A stretch of 22,607 bases of DNA from Saprospiraceae bacterium (GTDB lineage Bacteria; Bacteroidota; Bacteroidia; Chitinophagales; Saprospiraceae), in assembly GCA_023299965.1 (NCBI GenBank), contig JALZVN010000014.1:1-22607 (forward strand), read 5' to 3'. The translations under genes and the position numbers were made by a program. Of this stretch, positions 8,321-16,979 are shown in pieces; positions within the stretch are counted from its first letter, which is position 1; each line of letters starts with the position of its first letter. Under the pieces are notes generated by a model. It saw nothing but the letters and a program-made list of their open reading frames with translations. It was not told the DNA's origin and ran no database searches.

Positions 8321-11180
8321 AGCAAAAAATACAAAAAAAAGGAGTCCATCGTTTTGGTGGATTTTGGGTGCAGCGATTTTGTTGTTCTTACTATATTTTC
8401 TATTGACCGATAGGGCTAACGGAGCTAAGTATTGCGACATGGAAAGTCGTACCGCTGATTTAAAACGATTTGTTACCAATGGGACTTCTTTCAGCCAAGG
8501 TCAAACGCAATCCGACCATATGGCACACTCTGGGAAGTATAGTGCAAAATTGGACAGCAAAAATCTTTATGGCCCTGGTTATACTTTTGAACATGTCTAT
8601 AGTGGCGATGTCTATGAGACTAGCGTCTGGATGAATAATGACAATGGATTTGGGACACTAGGTCTTACAGGTACTTGGGGATATTATGCTGAACAAAAGC
8701 AAACGGATAAAACAGAAAATGGCTGGCATAGACTGACAAGAAAAGTTACTATCCCAGTAGGTGTCTATGACGAGAAATTAACCATATTTCCATATACCAA
8801 TACAGAAAGCAAAGCCATCTATTTTGATGATCTGAAGGTCGAAAAAATATCTAGCGGAAATCCTGCTGCTATACCTATGATCTCAGATGAAACCAACAGA
8901 AGACTAGACATCCAACTAGATGAAAGTGAACTAGACAAACTCAAAGAAAAGAGGATAGAAGCATACGCTCGTGGCAGTCTCATCAGTGGAAAGGATGATC
9001 TTGTTCCAGCAAAATTACATTCTGGAGAGGAGTCAATTGATGTCAAACTACGACTCAAAGGCGATCTATTGGATCACTTAACTGGACGTAAATGGTCTTT
9101 CCGAATTCATACTGATGATGGGAATGCTTGGAATGGCATGAAGGTTTTTTCTGTACACAATAGCAAATCTAGAGACCATCTTTCTGAATGGGTGTTTCAC
9201 GAAATGCTCAAGCAAGAAGATGTACTCACTACAAAATACGACTACGTAGAGGTGGCTATCAATGGAGAGTCTTTAGGCGTATATGCCTATGAAGAGCACT
9301 TCCTAAAACAACTCTTGCAGTCTCAAAGCAGAAGTGAAGGACCTATATTAAAAATAAGTGAAGACGCACATTGGAAATTTGCACCGCGTACTTTTGGAGA
9401 AAAATTGGCGTACTATGAAAGTGCTCAAATAGAACCTTTTGATAAAGACGCGCTAAAAAACAGTAACACTTATGCCGCGGCTTTCGAGAAAGGGCAAGAG
9501 CTCTTGCATGGATTCACGCATGGGACACTAAAAGCCGAAGAAGTATTTGATACAGATAGGCTGGCAAAATATGTGGCCATTCAAGATGTCTGCAATGCTT
9601 GGCATAGCTTTAACTATACTAATCTTCGATTTTATTTTAACTCCGCTTCTGGAAAACTAGAACCTATCGGCTACGATGGGTTTACACCAGATGGACTATA
9701 TTATAATAGAGATTTATTTATCACTGGTTCACAAGTAAATTCATTAACTACTCAACGCATTACAGCACATAAATTTGTAAAACATTTTCACAAAAAATTA
9801 TTTACAGATTTCAACTTCGTCAGTAAGTATACACAACATCTAGACAGAATGTCCAGTCCTGAATATTTGGAAAAATTCAAGGAAACAATAGAAACAGAGT
9901 TGAGATCAAGAGAACAGTTTTTGCGCAAAGCTTATGTGGATTATAAGTTCAAATGGAATGAGTATTTTGACAATGCTAAAGACATCCACGAAGTCATCGC
10001 CCCTACGGAAACACTTTCCTTGAAAGCATATAGAAATGGTAGTGAATTAATTTTGCGTTCTTATCACATGCTTCCATTAGAAGTAATCGGATTTGGAAAT
10101 AAAGAAATAAATAGCAAGCCAACTGAAAGCATCATTCTAGAATCTTATGACAAAACTAAGAGCGTACTTGAGCAAAGAGTTGCCAACCCAAGTAAAGATA
10201 AGCGAATTTTCGTTCGAACTTTAGGAACTGATCGAGTGCTTTCTTTTCCCATATTTAAATGGAATGCGCCAGGTCAAGAGAAAAATCTAGCTGGAAAGAT
10301 GAAGCAGAATGTTAATTTCTCATTTATTATAGATTCGCCGGAAGCCTATATAATCCCTTCAGGCAAACATGTAATCACCAAAACATTAGTGGTCAAAGAC
10401 AAACAATTGGTCATTCAATCAGGAGCTGAAATAGATCTACAAGCGGGTGCTAGTATTATTGCCACACACTCTATCCAAGCATTAGGTAATATAGATAGGC
10501 CTATTGTTTTTCGATCTAGCCATACGAGTGGTCAAGGCTTAGTGATTGTAAATGGCAAAGCCGAGTCTAGTTTCAAGTCTTGTACGTTTGATAATTTGCA
10601 AGCTACCAAACAATATAGTCTTCATACTGATGGTGGTGTGAATCTATTCAATAGTAATGCAAAGTTTTATCGTTGTGTATTTACTAATGCAAAATCTAAA
10701 GATGCATTGCACTTAGACAATTGCGAATACGAAATGTATGATTGTGTTTTTCAACAAACCAGTGGGGATGGCATTGACGCCAATTATTCCAATGGTATTA
10801 TTCAAAACTTAACCTTGAGCAACATCGGAAAAGACGCTATTGAAGTAAGTGGAGGATTTATAAGACTTACCGAAGCATCATGCAGGCAATCTTCAGGAAG
10901 TGCAGTCAACGCCAACCAACACGCTACCCTCCAATTGAATAATCTAGAAATAGATACCAGCGAAGAGGGCATAAAAGTTACAGATTTGTCGGAAGCAACG
11001 ATTAATAATCTTAGCCTCAAAAATATAAAAACAGGTTTAGTCGCCTTTAGAAAAAATGATGAAATGGGTGGAGGTACAATCCATCTCTTCGGACTCGAAG
11101 AAGAGAATGTAAGTAAGCGAAATATTCAAGATGTTCATTCTAGTATCTTTCTAGATGATCAGAAATTGCCTAGTCAATGA
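8307..11180 (+). CDS. Membrane-anchored CotH-kinase-like protein with CBM-like and beta-helix domains
   Basis: 957 residues. A TM helix at 16-33 anchors a large external protein. Residues about 55-180 look like a beta-sandwich carbohydrate-binding module ending IYFDDLKVE. Residues about 195-545 match the CotH kinase-like fold: VKLRLKGDLLDHLTGRKWSF, FSVHNSKSRDHLSEWVFHE, and YVEVAINGESLGVYAYEEHF. Asp427 in IQDVCNAWHSFNYTNLRFY and Asp457 in EPIGYDGF are candidate catalytic and metal-binding Asp residues, as in spore-coat CotH, an atypical protein kinase. Residues about 680-930 form repeated short strands typical of a right-handed parallel beta-helix (SFKSCTFDN, AKFYRCVFTN, YEMYDCVFQQ). The start must be TTG at 8307: an in-frame stop sits at 8286-8288, and no ATG occurs until residue 45, inside the external part. 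The 14-nt overlap with the previous gene suggests coupled translation. Targets are unknown; cell-surface proteins are likely. Confidence 0.85.
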   Translation: MQIHKAKNTKKRSPSFWWILGAAILLFLLYFLLTDRANGAKYCDMESRTADLKRFVTNGTSFSQGQTQSDHMAHSGKYSAKLDSKNLYGPGYTFEHVYSGDVYETSVWMNNDNGFGTLGLTGTWGYYAEQKQTDKTENGWHRLTRKVTIPVGVYDEKLTIFPYTNTESKAIYFDDLKVEKISSGNPAAIPMISDETNRRLDIQLDESELDKLKEKRIEAYARGSLISGKDDLVPAKLHSGEESIDVKLRLKGDLLDHLTGRKWSFRIHTDDGNAWNGMKVFSVHNSKSRDHLSEWVFHEMLKQEDVLTTKYDYVEVAINGESLGVYAYEEHFLKQLLQSQSRSEGPILKISEDAHWKFAPRTFGEKLAYYESAQIEPFDKDALKNSNTYAAAFEKGQELLHGFTHGTLKAEEVFDTDRLAKYVAIQDVCNAWHSFNYTNLRFYFNSASGKLEPIGYDGFTPDGLYYNRDLFITGSQVNSLTTQRITAHKFVKHFHKKLFTDFNFVSKYTQHLDRMSSPEYLEKFKETIETELRSREQFLRKAYVDYKFKWNEYFDNAKDIHEVIAPTETLSLKAYRNGSELILRSYHMLPLEVIGFGNKEINSKPTESIILESYDKTKSVLEQRVANPSKDKRIFVRTLGTDRVLSFPIFKWNAPGQEKNLAGKMKQNVNFSFIIDSPEAYIIPSGKHVITKTLVVKDKQLVIQSGAEIDLQAGASIIATHSIQALGNIDRPIVFRSSHTSGQGLVIVNGKAESSFKSCTFDNLQATKQYSLHTDGGVNLFNSNAKFYRCVFTNAKSKDALHLDNCEYEMYDCVFQQTSGDGIDANYSNGIIQNLTLSNIGKDAIEVSGGFIRLTEASCRQSSGSAVNANQHATLQLNNLEIDTSEEGIKVTDLSEATINNLSLKNIKTGLVAFRKNDEMGGGTIHLFGLEEENVSKRNIQDVHSSIFLDDQKLPSQ

Positions 11181-11800
11181 GACATGAAAAAAAATATCGG
11201 ATAGAGCACTCCAGCCTAGGCGAAGTCAAGCAAGTACTGCTCTCCCACCCTGTCAGTTTTAGCACTGCCTTTCCTGATAGGCACATCAATAGCATCTACT
11301 TTGATACTGCTCAGCTCACCTCTTTCTTGCAAAATCAAGATGGCATCAGTCAACGTACAAAATATAGAATCCGATGGTATGGAGATTCACTTACCAATAT
11401 CAAATCTCCCCAGCTAGAAATCAAAATCAGAGACAACGAATTTGGCACTAAAGAGATTACCGCTTTGCCAGACTTTGATTTGAATAACACGGAACTAGAA
11501 ACCATAGCTAAAAAATATATCCCTTTAGAACTAATGCCGAAGGTCATCACACGCTATAAGCGCTCCTACTACATCAGTCACAATCAAATCTTACGGGCTA
11601 CTGTGGATACAGCAGTCACTTATCACGGTTTTGGAAGGTATCAATATAAAACAGTCCCTCATCTAGACCCCGCCATCATTCTAGAACTTAAATGTGCTAA
11701 AGACGAGGTAACTTTTTTATCAGAAGCGTGCCAGCACATTCCCTATCGAATTCAAAAGAATAGCAAGTATGTGAATGGGATTTTTGGAACGAGTTTTTGA
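11177..11800 (+). CDS. VTC-domain (polyphosphate polymerase-like) protein
   Basis: 207 residues, no signal peptide and no TM, so cytoplasmic. It has the VTC tunnel-domain motifs in order: RHEKKYRI (E4, K6), IYFDT at 40-44, RTKYRIRWYG at 60-69, LEIKIR at 80-85, RYKRSYY at 126-132, TVD at 142-144, ILELK at 168-172 and KNSKY at 194-198. From memory of yeast Vtc4, K6, R64, R66, K83, R126, E170 and the K194/K197 pair correspond to the substrate-binding and catalytic residues, so the site looks complete. The likely reaction is polyphosphate chain growth from ATP. Its ATG overlaps the TGA of the CotH-like gene (ATGA), so it is the last member of the four-gene operon. No clear terminator follows before the convergent exporter gene. 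Confidence 0.88.
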   Translation: MRHEKKYRIEHSSLGEVKQVLLSHPVSFSTAFPDRHINSIYFDTAQLTSFLQNQDGISQRTKYRIRWYGDSLTNIKSPQLEIKIRDNEFGTKEITALPDFDLNNTELETIAKKYIPLELMPKVITRYKRSYYISHNQILRATVDTAVTYHGFGRYQYKTVPHLDPAIILELKCAKDEVTFLSEACQHIPYRIQKNSKYVNGIFGTSF

Positions 11801-12012
11801 GTCCTATTTAATACCTATTCGTAGATTTTAGATTTTATTGAGGAAGATGCTAGGTTTTAGATTTTAGGCGCTAGCGGTCTTTTGCTGCCCCCTCCATCTA
11901 GCTGATTGACTTCAATCTTGATAGATTATTTCTTTTCCAGTATTTTCAAATGGGTGTCAAGATTGAATTGCTTAAAAATTAGCTGACTAAGTCTTAACAC
12001 ATAAAACCTAAT
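11801..12012. repeat. Convergent spacer with 11-bp inverted repeat
   Basis: TTCAATCTTGA at 11911-11921 pairs perfectly with TCAAGATTGAA at 11957-11967, with a 35-nt loop that is long for a terminator. The motif TTAGATTTTA occurs twice near the left end (about 11827 and 11855), and a CGCTAGCG palindrome lies near 11870. The stretch lies between two convergent gene ends and holds no gene. Confidence 0.55.
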
Positions 12013-14259
12013 TTATTTTTCTTTCGGGTACAAACCTCTTATCAAAATAGGCATCAAAAATAGATCACTCAATAAGGCACTTAATAATGTCAAACTGATC
12101 AAGAAACCGATATTTACGGAAGGTGGATGCTGCGAAAACAACATCACTAAAAATCCAAAAAACAAAATGACAGAAGTGACACAAATGGCTTTTCCTGTCT
12201 CCATAAAAGTAGTATGGATAGCCGCATCTATTCCTATCCCTTTACGCATACTCAGTTTAAATTTACTTAGAAAGTGAATTGTATCATCTACAGCGATACC
12301 AAAAATCACAGCAAAGACAATAGATATACCTGCTTCAAGATCGATACCAAAATATCCTAGAAATGCACCTGCTAATACCAATGGAAATAAATTAGGTACC
12401 ATAGAAATAATAATCAAACGCCAATCTCTAAACAGCAGCATCATCAATAAGCCTACTATCACTATCGCTCCTGCTAATCCATACAACAAACTACTACGGA
12501 TGTACTCCGCATTTTTATCAATAATCAATCCCGTTCCCGTTCTGACAAATTCAACTTGGCTCGTATCGGTATTGGCGACTATCCAAGAATCGATGTCTTT
12601 TCCGATTTGTTTTATGGTATCTGCCCCTACATCTAAGATCCTAGAGGAAATCCTTGCCTTGTCTCCATCTCTATTGACGAGAACGTTGAATTGATTTTGA
12701 GGTATCTTATCTACCATGCGATGATACCGATTGAATGTTGCTTCATCTTTGGGGAATTTGTATGCCGCAGCTTTATTCCCATTATTCATCGCATTTATAG
12801 ACTTGTACACCGTAGACAAAGAAGTGATGGCTCGCAATGGCGGATATTCGCGTAGATGATCTTCTACACTATTGATTTGTTTTGCCACCTCATAGTCTGT
12901 CACTTTCAGTGAGTCTTTGGCGATCACCGCAATATCCATGGGTCTGAAACCCGCAAAGTTTTTTTCAAAATATTTAAAGTCTTCAGTAATCTTCTGACCA
13001 GTAGGCATATTATTGATGATAGAATAATTAGTTGTGATAAGCGATATTCCGTACAAGGCAATCCCTAATATTGCTACTGCGCCAAAGCTTACTCTCTTTG
13101 GATGCGTCTTCGTCACATCATAAAACCACTGCATCAGTCTTGGCCATATCTTGAGGCGCTCTCCTTCCTTTATCAGTTGGTCGTGATCCATCTTTGCCAA
13201 CAAAACTGAAGTAAAAAAGATAACCGTCAGATAAGCCACCATCACTCCCATAGCAGCATTAAGTCCAAAATCACGAATCGGATACACCTTGCTTGTCACC
13301 AGCGAACCAAAACCCACAGCAGTAGTCAATGAAGTCATCAAGGTCGCTAGACCGATTTCCTTGATCGTTACTTTGATCGCATCATGCTTGCTTGCACCTT
13401 TTTTGAGTTCGTCTATATACTTGGACATGATATGAATCACATCCGAGGTTCCCACTATGATCATCAAGACGGGATATAATGCAGAGATAGCACTCAGCTC
13501 CCTTCCTAAGAAACCCAACAAACCCATAAATACCAACATCCCTAAACCAATCGACACCAGGGCAATCGCTATCCCATAAAATCGGCGATAAATCAAAAAC
13601 ATAATGATCATCACCAATAAACCAGACACTATTGCAGAGAAGGTGATTTCTCTCTTTTGCATCGCTACTAATTCCTTCTGAAAGTAGGCTCGTCCTAGCA
13701 TATGGTAACTATCAAAATCATACGTCTCTATCAGATTTTGCACATCGATCACCAACTGATCAGCAGCTTCTAGCTGTATCATGGGCACCGTCTTCATTAA
13801 GATACACATGGTCTTGGCATCAGGCGAGATTAGATTGTACACAAAACGCTCATCTTCCATGATGCGTTTTTTATTCTTTTCGTATCGCTCAGGTTTTTTG
13901 ACATCTATAACCGGCAAGGTCGTTATCGCAAAGGGTGTCTTCAATGGGTAGGTAAAGGTCGTCAAGGATTGAGACTGAATCACAGACTCCAGTCTACGTG
14001 CTTTGAGGGTCAGGTCATGAAAATCTTCTAAAAACTTCTGTTCAAAAACGCCATCATCTCGTCGGATAGCCGCAATCAGGAAATTGTCGTCTGCCTCAAA
14101 CTCATCCACAAAATCACGAAAAAACTCAAGCTCAGGATCTCCTTGCGGAAAGAACTGCTCAAAATCAAATGCAAACTTTAGCTGCGTCACATAGTAGGCG
14201 CTCGCTGCACTAATCAACAAAAATATGATGAGAGATATTTTACCCGCTTTTCCTGTCAT
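12013..14259 (-). CDS. RND/MMPL-family exporter (HAE3-like)
   Basis: 748 residues with the internally duplicated RND layout: TM1 at 7-25, a large external loop at about 26-204, five helices at about 205-355, TM7 at 388-408, a second loop at about 410-586, then five helices at 587-740. Intramembrane acids sit where proton-relay residues are expected: Asp273 in GTSDVIHIMSKY and Asp658/Asp659 in GIAVDDTIHFLSKF. It is shorter than drug-exporting AcrB-type pumps and matches the MMPL/hydrophobe-exporter branch, which moves lipids, hopanoids or similar hydrophobic molecules across the inner membrane. No membrane-fusion protein or outer-membrane channel is adjacent. The ATG at 14259 is the only option, as an in-frame TAA lies three codons upstream. 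It converges on the VTC operon. Confidence 0.92.
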   Translation of the reverse strand: MTGKAGKISLIIFLLISAASAYYVTQLKFAFDFEQFFPQGDPELEFFRDFVDEFEADDNFLIAAIRRDDGVFEQKFLEDFHDLTLKARRLESVIQSQSLTTFTYPLKTPFAITTLPVIDVKKPERYEKNKKRIMEDERFVYNLISPDAKTMCILMKTVPMIQLEAADQLVIDVQNLIETYDFDSYHMLGRAYFQKELVAMQKREITFSAIVSGLLVMIIMFLIYRRFYGIAIALVSIGLGMLVFMGLLGFLGRELSAISALYPVLMIIVGTSDVIHIMSKYIDELKKGASKHDAIKVTIKEIGLATLMTSLTTAVGFGSLVTSKVYPIRDFGLNAAMGVMVAYLTVIFFTSVLLAKMDHDQLIKEGERLKIWPRLMQWFYDVTKTHPKRVSFGAVAILGIALYGISLITTNYSIINNMPTGQKITEDFKYFEKNFAGFRPMDIAVIAKDSLKVTDYEVAKQINSVEDHLREYPPLRAITSLSTVYKSINAMNNGNKAAAYKFPKDEATFNRYHRMVDKIPQNQFNVLVNRDGDKARISSRILDVGADTIKQIGKDIDSWIVANTDTSQVEFVRTGTGLIIDKNAEYIRSSLLYGLAGAIVIVGLLMMLLFRDWRLIIISMVPNLFPLVLAGAFLGYFGIDLEAGISIVFAVIFGIAVDDTIHFLSKFKLSMRKGIGIDAAIHTTFMETGKAICVTSVILFFGFLVMLFSQHPPSVNIGFLISLTLLSALLSDLFLMPILIRGLYPKEK

Positions 14260-14540
14260 GTCTATTTATTCCGTGTGAATATAACCGCAAATGTAATTTC
14301 TTGTTCACCCAATTTAGTCATAGAATACACATATTACGTAGACTGTTAACTACACTTGTTTGACCTTGTTTGGTATTGATCCCACTCTGAGGGAAGTAAA
14401 CATTTAAAAAGCATCTCTGATCTCTCCCTTTATTGTATTCAGACATATTGAAAAGGTACGGATAAATAACCATGTCAATATAAAATTCCTTTTCTTTGAC
14501 GGAAGGAAAATTACACACTGTATTTTAAAAAAAAACTGAA

Positions 14541-15434
14541 ATGAAACTCTTAATATATATCGTTTTATTATTCTCTTGCACCAACCTACTGGCTCAAGAC
14601 TTCCAATTGGCAGGTATAACGTATACTCATTTCCCTAAGCTTTCTTTTCATAATGCAGCCGATAATCAAGAAATCAATTTCACGGAAGCCAGTACCTTTT
14701 TGAGCATTCCAATACAGTTCTCAAATGACAAGACTACCATTGTCAATACTGTCAAATACACCCACTTGAGGCCATCTCTGCAAGACTTCCCTTTACTATC
14801 TCCAAAAGAAGATGATGAACAACTGCACAAGTTGTCCTACAGCTTCTTGTTTCTACAGGAATTTAACGACAAATGGACATTCATAACAAGATTAATGCCT
14901 CTCATTGCCTCAGATTTTAAGGAGTCATTTAGTCAAGATGATTTGTTTTTTCAGGGAGCCGCCTTACTCTCTCGAAAAATGAATGAACATTTGACTTTGG
15001 GGGCAGGAGCAGTATATACCGTCCAAACTGGAGAACCGCGATTTTTGCCCGTATTGCAAGTGAAATATGAAAAAGAGAGGCACCTCGTAGATATTGTTTT
15101 GCCTTCCTATGTTACTTACCTATACGCCGTAGATAAAAAAAAGAACATCTCTTTAGGATTTCATGCGAAGTTTGAAGGTTCAAGATATAATATTTCAATA
15201 GATGAATTTATCGAGGGCACACCTGATGATATTGACAGTGTTATCTATGCAAGGGCTAATGCTGGAGCATTGCTTCGATTCAAGATATTTAAAAAGTTTC
15301 ACCTAGATGTATCTGGTGGAATAAGCACTGCCCGCAGATATCAATTTGAAACCGATCAAAATCAATCTTTTAACTTTGACCCCAATGCAGGAACTTTCAT
15401 TGGCTTAGGGCTATTTTACATTCCTCTAGGATAG
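14541..15434 (+). CDS. DUF6268-like outer-membrane beta-barrel protein
   Basis: 297 residues. A signal peptide occupies residues 1-18 (MKLLIYIVLLFSCTNLLA, then QDF). The rest alternates polar and hydrophobic residues in strands (LSIPIQFSND, FLPVLQVKYEKERHLVDIVLP) and ends in an aromatic final strand (FIGLGLFYIPLG), as expected for an outer-membrane barrel. It resembles the DUF6268 family of Bacteroidota, whose function is unknown. It is a lone gene, divergent from the RND exporter across a 281-bp AT-rich spacer. That spacer has a TTCCTT/AAGGAA hairpin near 14490, and I found no clear promoter in it. A link to the exporter is possible but unsupported. Confidence 0.7.
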   Translation: MKLLIYIVLLFSCTNLLAQDFQLAGITYTHFPKLSFHNAADNQEINFTEASTFLSIPIQFSNDKTTIVNTVKYTHLRPSLQDFPLLSPKEDDEQLHKLSYSFLFLQEFNDKWTFITRLMPLIASDFKESFSQDDLFFQGAALLSRKMNEHLTLGAGAVYTVQTGEPRFLPVLQVKYEKERHLVDIVLPSYVTYLYAVDKKKNISLGFHAKFEGSRYNISIDEFIEGTPDDIDSVIYARANAGALLRFKIFKKFHLDVSGGISTARRYQFETDQNQSFNFDPNAGTFIGLGLFYIPLG

Positions 15435-15565
15435 TTGTTTTCTTATTATACCAATTGTAGTTTCTAATGACATTAAAGTAAAATTCTAAGTGCAGACTGC
15501 ATGTACACATCAAGACGTGGTCGGAAAAATTTTCTTGTCATACCATTTGAAATCTTGGAAATACA

Positions 15566-15741
15566 TCGCGAAACCGAAAGGTGGAGCTCGACAAAGGCTT
15601 GACCCGACTGTAGTGTAACGGAATGTCGGGGCGGAGCCGCGTAGAGGTGAGCGGTGGTAGTGGGGCCGACTTTTTTCGTCGGCAAGAACGGACGACGCGA
15701 CGGCGTACCGCTTTTTCTGCGGTACAGGCGGCACCCCCAAA
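15566..15741 (+). repeat. Dispersed structured element, copy A
   Basis: GC-rich block sharing ordered identical segments with 22049-22256 in the opposite orientation: AGCTCGACAA (15585-15594), TAGAGGTGAGCGGTGGTAG (15642-15660), GGACGACGCGACG (15690-15702) and GGCGGCACCCCCAAA (15727-15741). Between them lie hairpins: GCCGAC/GTCGGC at 15665-15683, GTACCGC/GCGGTAC at 15705-15725 around a TTTTTCT loop, a small GGC-GGA-GCC at 15630-15638, and an extra CCCGAC/GTCGGG pair (15603-15608 with 15625-15630). Overlapping minus-strand ORFs here are by-products of the repeat. It may extend left into 15485-15565. The class is not identified: a structured RNA, a REP-like element or a MITE are all possible. 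Confidence 0.85.
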
Positions 15742-15821
15742 CAATACCTATTGAACTACAAATCGCATAAAAAACGAAGTCCATCTACAGTAGTCGATCT
15801 AGGATACCCTCTAATAAAAAA

Positions 15822-15849
15822 GGGTGCAAAGAAATAATCCTTTGCACCC
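15822..15849 (-). terminator. Rho-independent terminator of the SDR gene (possibly bidirectional)
   Basis: GGGTGCAAAG at 15822-15831 pairs perfectly with CTTTGCACCC at 15840-15849 around an 8-nt loop. On the minus strand it is followed by TTTTTATTAG, and on the plus strand by AATATTTTTTT. It lies 26 bp past the SDR stop codon. Confidence 0.9.
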
Positions 15850-15875
15850 AATATTTTTTTGAAGTAAGCTTCAAT

Positions 15876-16634
15876 CTATATTCCTAATGCTTGTCCACCA
15901 CCTATCTGAATCGTCTCAGCAGTAATGAAAGATGCATCCTTGCTCGCTAGAAAAGAAACTACACCTGATATATCTTCAGGCTGCCCTAATCTTCCTAGCA
16001 AAATATTGTTTGCCCATGAAGCGAATACTTCTGGCTTGGTAGATTTGATTTGCTTATGGAAAGGCGTATCAATAGTACCCGGAGAAACTGCGTTTACTCT
16101 GATCTTGTATTCTGCCAAATCCTTAGCTAAAGCTCTTGTGATGGCGTGTACACCTGCCTTAGACGTACCATAGATACCAGCTCCAGGTCCACCCGCATTC
16201 CATGCCGCGTTAGACGTGAAATTGATGATAGAAGGATGCTCTCCTTTCTTCAAGTATGGTATAGCCGCTCTTGATGCAAAGAATACGGAGTCCAAGTTTA
16301 AGGCCATTACTCCTCTAAAAAACTCTGTTGTCATCACCTCAAATCTTGATCTTCCTCCTAGTCCTCCTGCGTTATTTACAAGTGCATCTATTCTACCGTA
16401 CTTCTCTCCTATCTTAACTATATTTTCAGTTACTGCTGCTTCATCGGTAACATCAAAGCCCATGTAGTGCGCATCCGCTCCGGCAGCGACAAGCTCTGCA
16501 GTTACTTTTTCTCCAACTTCGTGGTTTCTACCATTAAGTATGACAGTAAATCCATCTTTACTTAATCTTTTGGCTACTTCTAAACCGATACCACTAGTGG
16601 CTCCAGTTACAATAGCTACTCTTTTATTACTCAT
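15876..16634 (-). CDS. SDR-family oxidoreductase
   Basis: 252 residues, the usual length of a classical short-chain dehydrogenase/reductase. The nucleotide site TGATSGIG is at 10-17, NNAG at 87-90, and the catalytic set is Asn113, Ser141, Tyr155 and Lys159 (YGTSK). The C-terminal half is 3-oxoacyl-ACP-reductase-like (VNAVSPGTIDTP, LGRLGQPEDI, ending IQIGGGQALGI). The exact substrate cannot be read. It lies downstream of the SusCD operon on the same strand but behind that operon's terminator, so it is probably transcribed on its own. Given the uronate-type operator ahead of SusC, a reductase for a uronate-derived keto sugar is a speculative alternative to a generic sugar or acyl role. It has its own strong terminator. 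Confidence 0.92.
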   Translation of the reverse strand: MSNKRVAIVTGATSGIGLEVAKRLSKDGFTVILNGRNHEVGEKVTAELVAAGADAHYMGFDVTDEAAVTENIVKIGEKYGRIDALVNNAGGLGGRSRFEVMTTEFFRGVMALNLDSVFFASRAAIPYLKKGEHPSIINFTSNAAWNAGGPGAGIYGTSKAGVHAITRALAKDLAEYKIRVNAVSPGTIDTPFHKQIKSTKPEVFASWANNILLGRLGQPEDISGVVSFLASKDASFITAETIQIGGGQALGI

Positions 16635-16810
16635 TATTTTATATTTTTTTAGATATGGGTTAACACTTTAAAACTAGAATAAAAGTAGTAAATTTTATTG
16701 ATTGTCTGTATGGAACCTAGACTTTCTTATTTGTGACAACTACTAGATTCTAAATTTTAAGTACATGCTACAAAAAACACGGATAGCAAACTTATTCTCT
16801 ACCTAGTCAC

Positions 16811-16838
16811 TGTGTGAAAAATCTTATTTTTTCACACA
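16811..16838. repeat. 11-bp inverted repeat upstream of the SDR gene
   Basis: TGTGTGAAAAA at 16811-16821 pairs perfectly with TTTTTCACACA at 16828-16838 around a 6-nt loop. It is about 177 bp upstream of the SDR start and overlaps where the -33 region of the weak TAAGTTTG candidate would be. An operator or a second terminator are both possible; no T-tract follows the stem outside its own arms. Confidence 0.5.
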
Positions 16839-16892
16839 ATTTAGCGCTTCAAACGCTCTAAAGAGAGAAATTATGCCTTTGCTAGGTATAAA

Positions 16893-16931
16893 AAACAATG
16901 AAACATCAAATAACTTGATGTTTCATTGTTT
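16893..16931 (-). terminator. Terminator of the SusC-SusD operon
   Basis: AAACAATGAAACATCAA at 16893-16909 is the exact reverse complement of 16915-16931, giving a 17-bp stem with a 5-nt loop. Reading on the minus strand, the stem runs into a T-rich TTTTATACC. It begins 49 bp past the SusD stop codon. Confidence 0.9.
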
Positions 16932-16979
16932 ATACATTTAAAATTTCAATTTCATTACATAAAATTGATCCTCCAAATT

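Larger units (their letters stand above)
16635..16979. other. Spacer between SusD and SDR genes
   Basis: This 345-bp gap holds the SusCD terminator (16893-16931) and an inverted repeat (16811-16838). A single minus-strand TAAGTTTG (16794 to 16787) fits the -7 consensus TAnnTTTG, but no TTTG lies 19-21 nt upstream, so any SDR promoter call is weak. No gene is present. Confidence 0.5.

Noticed and set aside
11868..11893. Possible degenerate piece of the 15.6/22 kb element (TGCTGCCCCCTCC)
   Set aside because: Only a short loose resemblance to GGCGGCACCCCC and no other conserved block nearby.
15473..15784. Overlapping minus-strand ORFs of 68-103 codons
   Set aside because: They lie across the structured repeat, are open in two frames, lack any protein motif, and owe their openness to GC-rich repeat sequence.
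16635..16680. GGGTTAACAC near the SDR start as a second copy of the SusC operator
   Set aside because: It matches only about half of one TTGGTnnACCAA box and is not palindromic in the required way.
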